A stretch of DNA of 64,000 nt from contig KK106983.1 in the NCBI GenBank assembly GCA_000611775.1, positions 5,461,818-5,525,817 on the forward strand. Reading direction: 5' to 3'. Of this stretch, positions 21,070 to 32,205 are shown one piece after another (the stretch's first letter is position 1; each line of letters opens with the position of its first letter). The stretch comes from Umbilicaria muhlenbergii. Lineage: Eukaryota > Ascomycota > Lecanoromycetes > Umbilicariales > Umbilicariaceae. The notes under the pieces are model-generated. The model was not told the origin of the DNA and made no database searches. It was given only the letters and a program-made list of their open reading frames with translations. Made by a program: the position numbers and the translations under genes.

Positions 21070-22769
21070 TTCCTCCAAGTTGTGTATGTCTCAATCTTGG
21101 CTACCGTTCCTCACAGAAACCATGCAGCGTAGCTGAAGTTGCTCAAAGATCTACTAACGACGTCTTACCGCCGAAAAGGTGTCTTCGCAGTATTCCGTGC
21201 CTCTGTGGCCTTTGCGTTGCAGTCGCCCAAGCTGTTATCCAGGATGTCGTTCCCAAATGTCAAGAACAGCTCTTCTAGTCCCCAAAGCAAAACCCTGTCT
21301 AGTAGTGAAAGACGAAGCCGGACCGATTCTGTTATGGAGGTTCGAAAAGGGTCGATAGGAAACACAAGAATCGAGCTTCAACGAAAGACCATGTGGTAGC
21401 AGAGCGCGACTTCCTCAAAGTGTGCATAGACTCATAGATATGGCCTAAAAATGGGAGGTACGTAGGGGGGGACTGGCGTCAGCTGGTCGACCTGGAGCCA
21501 AAGAGAATATAGACTATTTGCAGTGAAGACGATCCGAGTCGATGCAGTTGCTTCGCCGTGTTTCTTGGAGAGATATTGATGAAAGTTGATGGTCGTTATC
21601 GCACGATGGCGGCGATGGTTCGTCAGCTTGTTCTTCTACCAAATAGTGTCAGCATGGGCAGCACGGAGATAGTATTGCCCGCGAAGTGTTTATAAATCCT
21701 GCTTCTTCGGTTGTAACGGCTCAGAAGGTTGGGCGCACTGGGTACTATCTGGTGCCACGGGGATACTTCCGACGGAGGTAGACGGAGGTAAACGGAGCAG
21801 CGAAACGCGACGAGTTCTAGACTCACTGTAGGAATGGAGAACACTGATTCTCTCTATTCGCGATCGCAATGGAGGTATATGATGCCAGTGAAGAAGACGA
21901 AATGCTTCACGGTGCGCACGATGACAATGAGCAAGCTGGAATGGGAGCTTGCATGCAACAAGGCTGAGGGCTGAGGACGGCGCTCTACTACGGCGGGAAT
22001 AAAGTTTCACGCAAATCTGGAACTTTTGTGACATGTCCACACCAAGTACGGAGGAGTATTCCCTATGTCAGATAACATTCCCATACTTGACAGCATTAGG
22101 GCAGTATTTGCTTCAATGCTGCGATAGCTTATCTCAAGACTAGAAATGCTCCTAAGATTATGCCCCGGGCTCTGTCATATGCTCTTTGTACTGCCCCTTG
22201 AATACTGATCAAGGAACATCAATAACTAACAACACCCAGCAATCCTTGGCGTCCGACATTTGGAGACTACCCCACATTACGCCTTGGCAGAAAAAGGAAT
22301 ATACCAGGCACTCCTCGGACCGTGTTGCTAACTGAAGTGACATTCTTCCAATATCTCGTATCTTCAGACGTTTTCCCTGCACACCCCCTTCTCTTTCAAC
22401 TTTCCCTCAACGTGACTGATTCGTGATTGCCAAGCAAAACAGGGCGTGCTGCATCCAACCAGCATGTGCCCCACGTCTGCAAGTAGGACAGTAATGCCGA
22501 GCCCAATCCCGATATGTGTCCCGTGACTCGCTAGGTTATCGTAGTGAATGCTCCGGCATGGGACCTTTTCCCGTGAAGCGAGCAGCCAATGTTAATCGAT
22601 TTCTTCACTGGCTCTTCAACGAGAAGAGAACCCTCCGCCTGTGAAGAGCTCCTCGCTAGATAGATATATCCCACCATCGTGTTTAACGGTAGTTGGAGTC
22701 CATATGGTGCCGAGTTCGAACAACTCGCGAGCTGGGAGAGCTTCTTTACAGCGCATTGGTGCCAGGCAT
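21070..22769. other. Intergenic region of 1.7 kb, no gene recognised
   Basis: It lies upstream of the phosphatase and downstream of NAA38. Small open frames exist on both strands without recognisable domains. The first few hundred bases probably include the phosphatase leader. No inverted repeat or tandem repeat stood out. Confidence 0.45.
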
Positions 22770-23126
22770 CTAGATCGTCTCTTCCACTTCGATACTCGTG
22801 ATCTCGTGCCCGGGCACTACCACTAACCCCAGAAATCGGCTCGTCATGTCCAGCTTGATCGATGTTCCGGGTGCGGCCACACTCTCGTCGGCAGCAGCGT
22901 CCTTCAATGCTGAAGCTGATGGCTGACGGTATTCATAGGCTCGAGAGAGAATGACGTTGCGTTCCTGACACAGAATCAGTGTTCGAGCATTGAAAGACCA
23001 GGCAATATAGCATACGTTATCGGTACACTTGAACTCGCCAACGAACATACGAGTATCAGTAGTACGGACGTGCAACTGTTTCCCCAGCAAGGACCGAAGG
23101 TACTCGATGGCTTGGTCGTTCTCCAT
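22770..23126 (-). CDS. NAA38: NatC auxiliary subunit NAA38/MAK31, LSM-fold protein
   Basis: Small Sm-like subunit of the NatC N-terminal acetyltransferase. Exons 23016-23126 and 22770-22964; intron 22965-23015 (GTATGC...TGTCAG). The intron is 51 bp without a stop, so the unspliced frame is also open, but removing it restores the conserved run KCTDNERNVILSRAYEYR. The spliced product is about 101 aa. Sm1-like motif: LHVRTTDTRMFVGEFKCTD. The Sm2 part ends RFLGLVVVPGHEI with the Val-Pro-Gly turn typical of NAA38. Start MENDQAIEYLRSLLGK fits the family. Confidence 0.85.
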   Translation of the reverse strand: MENDQAIEYLRSLLGKQLHVRTTDTRMFVGEFKCTDNVCYIAWSFNARTLILCQERNVILSRAYEYRQPSASALKDAAADESVAAPGTSIKLDMTSRFLGLVVVPGHEITSIEVEETI

Positions 23127-23780
23127 GACCGCGATCGCACAGCTTTAGGAGCACCGCCGCCCCCAGAGTATCAATCCACACGCGCAACCGTCGCTTCAAA
23201 TCGATGTCGGCGGAGAACTGCAGATCGTCATGAGGTCGGCGAGAGGAGAGTGAAGTTTGGCGGGATGATCTAGCGAACCCCTGCCAGTGCCAAGTTCTCG
23301 GCCTCGCTGCTGCAGCCTTCATCATCATTCTAAACCTCAATCTTCAACGCCGAGAAAATTCCTCGTAAGAAAAGATGGTGAAGTATTGAAGAGCTTAATA
23401 CGACGTTGCTGATTGACTCGGTCGATTCTAGGCATGATTTGACTAGGTGTGGAGTCAAGCATGTAGAAAGACTGGCAGTTCGTGGTGCCAGGTTGACTTG
23501 CCAGCCATCCCAGAATGGCTAACCTCAGCTTGATAATTACTCACCTGCTGTAGACCCTCTTCCCTGCCCTATATCTCTCTTTTCTGTATTTGAATGGGAT
23601 TTGATAGTTTTTGATGAATTCACGTCGTTTACATGGCGGCAACTACGAGCTCATTCTGTTTTGCAGCCTTAGGGCTTCATCTTACCAGCGTCTCCAACAT
23701 GGACCCAATACACACACAAAAGCATGTACCGCAATTGCCAACTTCCATAACGCAGCGATATAGCCATCAAGACTTGCAAG
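23127..23780. other. Divergent promoter region between NAA38 and the DUF7587-like gene
   Basis: Genes on both sides are transcribed outward, so the 654 bp should contain both promoters. No element could be named. Confidence 0.4.
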
Positions 23781-25409
23781 ATGCCTTTATTCTTTTCGCA
23801 CATTCAGATACCGATAGCTGCGCTTGAGCGACGAGAAAAAGGGGGCCGTCATTGCAATCAATTAGTGAGACCTACACCAGCCGAAGCTCACACAGTAGCA
23901 ATCACATGTTCTCCAAGCGATAGCGTGCTGCCGGGAGGGACCAAAGAATCTCCGCGCGATATCTTGAGGCGGCCCAAGCACACCTGGAATGTCGAGGAGC
24001 GTGTTACGCTCTGCGTACTGCGGAGATGGTATCCAGCAAGTAAAGAAGACCATTGCGCGATATTCAATGAGCATCATGCTGCGACCATCCAAGCCCAAAA
24101 TCCCGGATGTCTGCTCCGAAAAGAAGTCTTGGCCGCGCAGTTCCACGAAATGCAAAGGGATGGCGAGTATTACGAAGCATGGAGGACCGTAATGCGTGAA
24201 ACGAAACCTGGAGACCCTCAGAATCATTGGCAGAATACGCGCATAGATCTCGAGGCGACTGCGGCCAAAATTGGTGTGGATTTATTGCGAGGTTGGGACG
24301 ACAAGTTGGAATCATCCATAGAGTCAGGACAACAGCGCCTATCAAGGAAGAGAACGAGAAGAGAGAGCAGTCCAGGAGGTGTTTTAGGGAACGTATTGGA
24401 TTATAGCGAAGATGAGGAGGACCAGGAGAGGACATGCTCACCTAGAAAGAGGGCTCACGGTCCACAAACTCCCAAGAGTGAGCGTGCCAATCTCCAGGGC
24501 CCTAGCACGCCTACCAAAACCAACAACAAGCGCCGAGGCATGCCATATCTTACGCCACCAAACACAGACCAAGGAAGACGATTTTACAAGCTTGTGAGGC
24601 TGCCGCGGTTTGGCTTCAGAGTATTCAACAACGCGAGTTTCGGAGCCAATAGTGCGGCTGGCTTCCGCGCTGGGGCTTTCATTCAAGCAGCCATTGTTCC
24701 TCCCCCATTGGAAAAAAACCATCCGACGTACCAGCGAGAGGCCATAAGTCATCTCAACCGGGACAAGGAGGGCCCTACGTCTCTCATTTCCGTTTCGCAA
24801 TGCCTCATTGGCACTTTGAACCGTGGTTGGAAACTTCCTAACGCGTCTGTTGCTGTCATCGACCTACACAGAGCTGGTCATGTCGACGACATTGAAATTG
24901 CGCCCACTGCTTCGTGGATATATCCAACCAAGTCGCTTACCCCGTTTTTACAACTTGATACGGTCTACCACGGTAATGGAGAGTGGCTTGTCTGGGGAGA
25001 GATAAAACAAGAAGCTGTTGTTAGTGTCTTCCCAATCGATCGGCTCCTGACTTTGTTCCCCTCATCTACCGACGCAGACGTGTTCCGTTTTGAAACCATC
25101 AGATCTTCTGCATGGTCCATAACCGCCCGGCAGGATCTTCAGCAGAGCCCGCCTCGACTTAGCTACAGCTCAGGACAGGGGGTTGGAAAGCTTTTAGGGT
25201 TTTTCAAGATACCCATGGATCTCCTCGAAGATGCGGTCTTTAGCATCGTGAAGGACTGGCGCTTTTCAAACTACCGGCACTGGCGTGGGAATGGAGAGTT
25301 TTTGGAAGGTGTGTACCAGGGATATTGTGGTCGTTGGGAGGCCAGCATCGGCCAGATGTGGGTGGAAATGGTGCTTGGTTCTCCAGGTGCAGTGCCTCTC
25401 TACGTGTGA
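23781..25409 (+). CDS. DUF7587-like fungal protein with an N-terminal helix-turn-helix-like segment
   Basis: Single exon, 542 aa, function unknown. Residues about 65-100 (TWNVEERVTLCVLRRWYPAS, then HCAIFNEHH) resemble the short Myb/SANT-like segment that often precedes DUF7587 in fungal proteins. A basic, disordered linker (SRKRTRRESSPGG, SPRKRAHGPQTPKS) could hold nuclear signals. The DUF7587-like domain begins at about 270 with KLVRLPRFGFRVFNN and AGFRAGAF. Further conserved-looking parts are TASWIYPTKS and NGEWLVWGEI. No catalytic motif was recognised. Such genes are often expanded and variable in ascomycetes; domain naming is from memory and should be tested. The start could be a later Met. 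Confidence 0.7.
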   Translation: MPLFFSHIQIPIAALERREKGGRHCNQLVRPTPAEAHTVAITCSPSDSVLPGGTKESPRDILRRPKHTWNVEERVTLCVLRRWYPASKEDHCAIFNEHHAATIQAQNPGCLLRKEVLAAQFHEMQRDGEYYEAWRTVMRETKPGDPQNHWQNTRIDLEATAAKIGVDLLRGWDDKLESSIESGQQRLSRKRTRRESSPGGVLGNVLDYSEDEEDQERTCSPRKRAHGPQTPKSERANLQGPSTPTKTNNKRRGMPYLTPPNTDQGRRFYKLVRLPRFGFRVFNNASFGANSAAGFRAGAFIQAAIVPPPLEKNHPTYQREAISHLNRDKEGPTSLISVSQCLIGTLNRGWKLPNASVAVIDLHRAGHVDDIEIAPTASWIYPTKSLTPFLQLDTVYHGNGEWLVWGEIKQEAVVSVFPIDRLLTLFPSSTDADVFRFETIRSSAWSITARQDLQQSPPRLSYSSGQGVGKLLGFFKIPMDLLEDAVFSIVKDWRFSNYRHWRGNGEFLEGVYQGYCGRWEASIGQMWVEMVLGSPGAVPLYV

Positions 25410-26280
25410 ACCCGTCGTTGGAAAGAGTGCTCAAGCTGGGCTTGCTTTTGCATGTGTCACTCTTCCGTTTGTCCTATGGTACCGTTTTCTCCACCATACT
25501 AGACAGCTCTTGGACCAGCCTGGAGCTCTCCAAAGGCTCAGGACGAGCGATCAGACTCTGTTCGATCTATTCTCGGGTCAGTGGATGTCTCCAGGGGGAC
25601 TTATCTACACTTCAGTCTCAGCACGATTTACGTATCGTCATTCTACTCTCTCGGGTAGCGGAGGTATCCAGGGGACTTATCTACACTTCGGTCTCCCCAA
25701 AATCTATGTTTCTTCATTATACTTTCTCGGGGCAACGGAGGTCTCCAGGGGCCTTGTCTGCTCCTCAGTCTCGCCACCATCTAGTATCGTCAATCTACCT
25801 TCTCGGGGTAGTGGAACTCTTCAAGGGAGTGCATCAGTCTCAGCACCATCTATGTATCGCTCATTCTACTATTTCCAACGTGATTTCCTCACCATTTCTC
25901 TATCATCTTTCATCTTTTCTCTGCCCATGCTGTGTAAGGGGCCCCACAAAATGTTCTACTCTAACTGTGGGTCTTTCCATAAGGAAATTCATAAGCTGAA
26001 GTGGCAAAAATGTTGAAGGGATTCTGCAGTCAAGGGATGGCTTTTCGAAAGAAAGTTGTCGTGGCCGTTTCCCTGGACCATCGGTCACATAGCATCTCAC
26101 ATATGCATGTGCCATCAGAGCTCCTTCGAGGATGGATTTATTTAGATTTCTTTACGGATACTGCAAAACGAACAATGGTCTTGCAATAGCCAGCTGTGAG
26201 CCACATCTGCACCTTGCCCTTGCTTCACATATGCTTGAAACCCGAATCATCCTTCCCATGTACGCGAACCCACAAACCAT
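25410..26280. other. Intergenic region with a tandem repeat
   Basis: It holds the repeat array listed at 25571-25872. An open frame of 243 codons at 25285-26016 overlaps the end of the previous gene and the repeat, and is judged not to be a gene. The end of the region is the 3' side of the uS17 gene. Confidence 0.45.
25571..25872. repeat. Degenerate tandem repeat, four copies of 72-78 bp
   Basis: Units start at 25571, 25649, 25725 and 25801, each opening with TCTCGGG(G)-AGTGGA and then CTCCAGGGG, CTTATCTACACTTC, AGTCTC, ATCTATGTATCGTCATTCTAC or close variants. Copies differ from each other by many substitutions and small indels, so the array is old or was mutated. Confidence 0.75.
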
Positions 26281-26972
26281 CTAGAACTTTTGGAACTGCT
26301 TGACAGCTTTGCCGGTACGGGGGAGGACACGAAGAACGTTGAAGCGAACCTGTAGACCAAAAGCTATCAGTAAACTGATCTAGTAGATTCTTACCACCAC
26401 GGTGCCCAAAAGTCCGCCAATGTTTTTATGTAGACGTACCGTCTTGCTCAATGGCCGACATTGCCCAACAGTAACCTGGTCACCTTCCTCGACACGGAAT
26501 GCTGGTGAGACGTGTGCCGCTAGGTTCTTGTGGCGCTTCTCGTATCTTGAGTATTTGGGGATGAAATGAAGATATTCGCGGCGAATGACGAGGGTTCGGT
26601 GCATCTTGGTCGAGACAACGGTGCCAGTGAGGATACGGCCACGAATGGAGACGAGACCGGTGAAAGGGCATTTCTTGTCTATGACCGCGCTGTTAGCCGT
26701 GCAACACTTCGGCCGCCCTGTATCCTTCCTCTTGTGACACCAGAAACTCCATCTTCTGACGCCATATCAAATGCCTAGGTGCTTTCCATACCGATGTAGG
26801 TTCCCTCAATCGCGGTCTTGGGCGTCCGGAACCCTAGTCCAACGTCCTTGTACCATCTCCGTCCTCCCTTTCCGACTCTCTTGCTCTTGGCGCTCTTAAG
26901 CTTCGAGTTGAGGAAGATGTGCGGTTGCTTCTGGAAAGCGCGCTCCGACTGCACTGTCAACTCGGTGGCCAT
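26281..26972 (-). CDS. RPS11: 40S ribosomal protein uS17 (RPS11)
   Basis: Cytosolic small-subunit ribosomal protein that binds 18S rRNA. Exons 26792-26972, 26440-26678 and 26281-26349; introns 26679-26791 (113 bp) and 26350-26439 (90 bp), longer than neighbouring genes' introns, as is common for ribosomal protein genes. The product is about 162 aa, the normal size. It starts [20 protein letters not shown]; the middle reads [18 protein letters not shown] and [19 protein letters not shown]; the C-terminus is [15 protein letters not shown] and ends KAVKQFQKF. The splice restoring [10 protein letters not shown] is decisive. It is divergent from SPC105. Confidence 0.95.
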
Positions 26973-27273
26973 GATTGCGGTGGGTTGTCGGATTTTGTCG
27001 ATTCGTCCAGAAAAGCGAGGTCGTTGATTGTGATGCTCGATTTCTGTGTGGGAGCTAGCCGTGGGCTAAGCGAGTTTCGTCGGGGCTAGATTTTATCGGT
27101 ATTAGCGTAAACCAGGGCGCACGGACCATGTTGTTTACTTCACGCGCTAGTTTAATATCACTTCGCGGCATGCTCTAAGCAGTGATTCTACAGTCGTAAC
27201 AACCAGACATGAGTTAAGATCTATCTAAGCTGAAGAATCTCGAATACGACGACGACGCGGGTGTGGCAAGTTT
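26973..27273. promoter_or_regulatory. Divergent promoter between uS17 and SPC105
   Basis: Only 301 bp separate the two outward-facing start codons, so both promoters must share or abut here. No specific factor site is claimed. Confidence 0.45.
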
Positions 27274-30200
27274 ATGATGGCTTCTACGCAATCGCCGAAG
27301 GCGGCGCAAACACGTCCGGGCGCGCGCAAATCTATCGCTCACCTCCCCTCCCCAGATATCAACATTGAGAAAGAAAACATGACCTTGGGCAACATTGCGA
27401 CGATGTCGTTAATGACAGACACAAAAGCTGAGCCAAAGAAGAAGCGGAGCAAAAGCATTGGACCTGGTGGACTAGATGCGCTGAAGGAGGATGCGGGGAA
27501 CCGACGAAAGGTACATTTCTATTGATCAGACGAGCATTTCAGAAACTGATCATTGCTTCTGAATAGTCTGCTTTGCCACCCATCGTGAAGTCAATCCTCA
27601 AGCCAACAATACCTCTATCGCCTCCCAAACAAATCCCACCTCATCCCAGCGCTCGAAGTGGCAGCCCTGCCAAGACCAGGAGATCTCTATCACCAAGAAA
27701 AAACACTGGCTTGGACTGGCAGGCAGATGCCATGATAGATGACAAGGGTCCTTCCGTGACTGGGTCTGAGGTCCTTCCGAACCCGTTTGGTACACCTTTG
27801 GAGGCTCCTCCAACCACACAATCGCCGCCGTCGGGATTGGTTCAGGAGATGCGCATTGCGGTGCGTACGGAAGAGGAACAGCAAGCAGCTGCGAAAGAGC
27901 GCCAAAAACAGGAAGTGCTTGCTCGAAGAGATGCACGAAGGAAATCACTGGGTAAACAGATTCTCTCACAGCCTCGAATCATGCATAGTGCGTGAGCATG
28001 TCTAAGACTTAGTTTGCTAATCAATTGGCAGCTAATCGAAGGGTCTCGTTCGCCCCAGAGGCGACTTTACATACATGGGACGTTGTTGAACTCCCAGAAG
28101 ATTCAACAACGTCCTCTGCCAACAGTACTCGACGAGCATCTGCCATGTCGGCCGTCCCACAAGGACCACATCCCCAGCAGTCATCAGGACCTAGTTCAGA
28201 TGCCTCTGAACCACCGTCAACACCACCCGAACAAACCGAAGAGACTACATTGAAGGCCTCGTCAGCTCATCAGCGGGATCTACACCAGAAGAAGCGTCGT
28301 CGCAGTTCCGGAATACCGCCCATGAACTTCAATAACCCAGATGATTTCTCATCAAGTCCGTTCAGTGGTAGCTCAGCTGCTGATGATGATACCGGACACC
28401 AGAGTTTTGCAGCCGCAGATGACGACAGTATGTCTAACTCCGAAGATGATGACCTTGTCGAGGGCGAAAGCACCGTGACAGGTATAGATGTAGACGGCGA
28501 TGATCTGACTGGGCAGTCTGTTGGGTCGATGCATTCGACCGCATCAAGCACCGGATCTAGCGGCCGACTTGAAGCAGCTCTTCGTCAAGCGGCCAACCAA
28601 GCAGGAACTCAGGGTATTGAATACGATGAGCATGGCGACATTACCATGGAAATGGCCGACGATGAAATTACTGCTGCTTTCAAGCCCTGGGTAAAGAAGG
28701 GAATGTATATGCCCAAGGTTATGGGCGACCTTAGTGCTCTTCAGAATCAAGAGAACCTGAATCCGTTTTCGCCGGCTTTCAAAGCCAATCTCACGAGTCA
28801 GAATGCTCCAGATGACGAGGAACAGGAGGAGACAATGGATTTTACTCAAGCTGCCGGCGCGATATTGCCCAGTTTCGAGAAATCGCAGGGATCTCCTGTA
28901 CGTGGTCGCCGCAAGTCTGGTGCAACCGGTCAACGACGAAGCAGTGCAGGACGTCGTAGGTCATCTGCAGACGCTTCAGTTCTAGAAGATCAAACCATGG
29001 AGTTGACGACAGCCATAGGTGGTATACAACCAGGGCCACAAGCACAAGCAACCACGGACGACGGTCAGGAGTCTGCTGATGAGGACGAAGAGCTGACGAT
29101 GGAGTTCACATCCGTAGTTGGTGGGCTCATAGATCGGAAGCCTGAGAAGCGTGAATCACTGGTCAACAATCAGCTTGCAAGCGAGCAATTACTGCTGGAC
29201 GAAAACCGGCGAGAGGGTGATTCTTCGATTATGCAGGAGGAAGACATGGACATGACGATGGCAATTGGGGGCATTCTACCATCCATTACTGAGCAAGCCG
29301 AGCCTATTGAAGATGATACTATGGCCATGGATATCACTACTGCGATTGGGGCAATATTGCCGAAGCAGCTAAACACGGGGACCAAGGCTCAAGCCAAAGA
29401 TCTTATGGAGCGGGAAATCGATGCGGGTCAATTCTCGAACGCTCAGCTACTGGAAGAGGCTTCAAGCTTCTCTAAGGTGGCCACAACAACCGAGCATTTG
29501 ACCGCCAGGGCTTCAGAAACAGGTAGTCCAAGCTTATCAACTCACAACACCCGAAATAGCACCCGTCGAAGCGGAGAACCAAGGCAGTCCACTACGCCAA
29601 AAGCTCCGTCGCAACAGGACACACCGCTAAAAAAGCCATCAACTCCCTCGAAACAACTTACACCAAAACCAGCACGTCCCACCACGCCAGGAAAGACACC
29701 ACCTTCTAAGAATGTCAGCATGAGAACTGGTTCGCCAAAGAAGCTCTTCAGGCGCGAGATCAAGCATGCATCCTCCACCCCTGAACCCTCATCACGACCC
29801 TCCTTATTCCGTCAAGACACGATCTCGGGGCTTGCAACACCCAGTGTGGTACTCACGCCCAACGGGCGTCGGATTTCGGGCATAGGAATCGACCAAGCCG
29901 GGCTGGGATCCCCCCGCGTGGCTGCCTTGCTTGACCGACGGGGCTCTATTGGCGAAAATGCCAAAGCATTCGCTTCCCAAGGTCAGGTCGCACCAAGCGT
30001 CAGATTCGAGGATCCCCGTGCCATGGAGCAAGAAGTCGAGAGAGAACTCGAGGAGGAAGAGCGCCGGGAAAGTGGACGCGGGATATTGCAAAGGGAAGCT
30101 GACGTGCAAGATATCGCCGAGGAAGAAAAGGATGCGACAGTGAATCTGAAAGGGATGATTGAGAGCCTGACACCCAAAAAGAAAAAGCTGAATGGCCGCA

Positions 30201-32205
30201 AAAGCCTTCATGTTGGTGCGGCGAAAGGTCTTCTTGGTAAGAGACCTATTGAACTTGATGAGGATGAAGAAGATATGGAAACGCCTCCTAAGCGCCTCAA
30301 GGGTCGGGAAGGAAGCCCGGTAAAGAATGTTAAGCTACCAGCACCACCATCGAAGACAGAGACCACTGGTCGCACTACCCGTGCAACGAGGTTGAGTCTT
30401 GCTGAAACAGCTGGCAATGTTCAACCGGCTACACCTACTACAGCTTCATCACCCTCGAAGAATGATCGCATCACTACGCCAAAGGATCAAACTCGGTTCA
30501 AGGATGCTGAGCTGCACTCGAGCTCTCAGAAGCCACTCACGTCGTTCAATGGGAAACTTGCTGGCGAGGCAGAGATCTCTATCCAACCTGATGAAGAGGA
30601 CGACCGCATCCACCTCCAGGACTTTCTGAACATGACAAGTATTCGATTTATGGAACTGACCACTACCAAGCGTAGACATACTGTGGCACCGAACGCTATG
30701 CTAGAAGATGGTGCTAGGAAACCCAGCCAAGTAGGTGAGGACACAGCTTCAGGTCGGGAGCTTGAGAAGTGTGTCGTAGCTGGTGCCTGCACTGTCCCGA
30801 TGCTTGAGCTCTACCAACATGTAAGTCCAATCTGTTGATGCTTTCTGTAGCTGTGCTTATCGTGTTATCTAGTCCTGCCGTGAACTCAAAAAATACATCG
30901 CTGAAGGCCGCAGCATTGTCCGAGAAATCGAAGCGGATACTTTCGAGGAGAACCCAGCATTATTCCGCGAGTATATGTCTGCAGCTCCGGACGTAAGATC
31001 AATCATGGACAATCAGTTCAAGAATGTAAAGACTCATGCCAGACTCCTGAGCAAGTCTATGTGGTATGAGTGGCGGATGAAGTTGCTGGATGGTCTGAAA
31101 GAAGGGCTACTCAGGGTCGGCGAGGGTATGACAGCGGATGCCGAGATCCTAGCAGAGCAGGAAGCTCTGATAAATCCTGTGCTCCCAGCCTTGATTGCAG
31201 AACACGAGCGACTTGAGACGGAATGCCAGCTCCTCCAAGCTCAGGCCGACGAACTTGCAAGCTGCGATCAAGAAGAGCTCAAAGAAGCTCGAGAAAAGCT
31301 TATCGCCACGGAGGAAGGGATTAAAACGAAGAGAAAGATGGTCGAGGAAGTGCAAAAGCAACTGCAAGAAAAGGAAGAAGGCATTGCCAACGCTACCGAG
31401 AGAAAGCAGGAATGTCTACTGGAGATCAAGGAAGCTGAGAAAGTACGCGAAGAATGTCGCGGATGGACCGCCGCCGAGATCGCCACCCTGAAATGTACGT
31501 CCCCTCTCCCGTCCCTACCAAACACCTCTTTACTAAACCCTCACAGCTCAAGTCGCCACCCTCGAGCGCACCACGGGCTGGTCCATCACCACCGCCTCCG
31601 GCCCCACTCTCACCCTCACCTACCAGCACACCCTCCAAATCTTCTTTACGCCCTCCTCTTTCCTCGCCCACAACTCCACCACTCCATCACCTTCCAAGAC
31701 CGAAAACTCCCCCATCAGCCTCACCTACATCGCCGACACCCACGAACCCCTCACGACCGAAAAACGCTTCTTCCTGCAAATCATGCGCGCACACCTCCAA
31801 TGTCTCCACCAATCCACTACTCCCGTCCCTGCTCTCCTTGCCTTCGTGAAAGAGAGCTGGGAGAGCGCGGATAACATCGCGGAAGAAATCCGTCGGTTGA
31901 AACTAGGATTCATCACTGAAGCGTCCATTCGCTCTGATGAGGTGTTGGCTGTTACATCCACTATTCTACTCCGCGCTCTTAAGACGAAAGTGGATGTTGT
32001 GTTTGAGGTCGAAGTTAAGTCCGGCGGGGATGGTGGGTTGGAGGGACTGAAAGTGGGAGTGGAGGTTGGAGCGAGGGTGGTTTATGGGGAGGGGTTGAAG
32101 GAGGGGCGGATGGAAGAGTTTTTGAAGGTGAGGGTTGGGGGTGGGCGGTGGGCGGGGGCGGTGAGGGAGTTGGAGGGGAGGGTTGGGGCGAGGGGAAAGA
32201 GGTAG
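27274..32205 (+). CDS. SPC105: Kinetochore scaffold SPC105/Spc7/KNL1
   Basis: Outer-kinetochore scaffold that recruits PP1 and, through phosphorylated MELT motifs, Bub3-Bub1 of the spindle checkpoint. Exons end and restart at introns 27511-27566, 27952-28031, 30821-30872 and 31495-31546; about 1563 aa. The second splice creates KSLANRRVSFAPEATLHTWD, carrying the PP1-docking RVSF (residues about 211-214). Five MELT-like motifs follow at about 475-640: MDFT, MELT, MEFT, MDMT and MDIT, most followed by A-I-G-G-I-like residues. The Spc7 region begins at about 1068 (LQDFLNMTSIRFMELTT), then a long coiled coil, then a C-terminal RWD-like domain (from about TTGWSITTASGPTLTL). Two ATGs are adjacent at 27274 and 27277. 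Confidence 0.93.

Noticed and set aside
25285-26016. 243-codon frame overlapping the end of the DUF7587-like gene
   Set aside because: It starts inside the upstream coding exon and runs through a degenerate minisatellite; no domain recognised.
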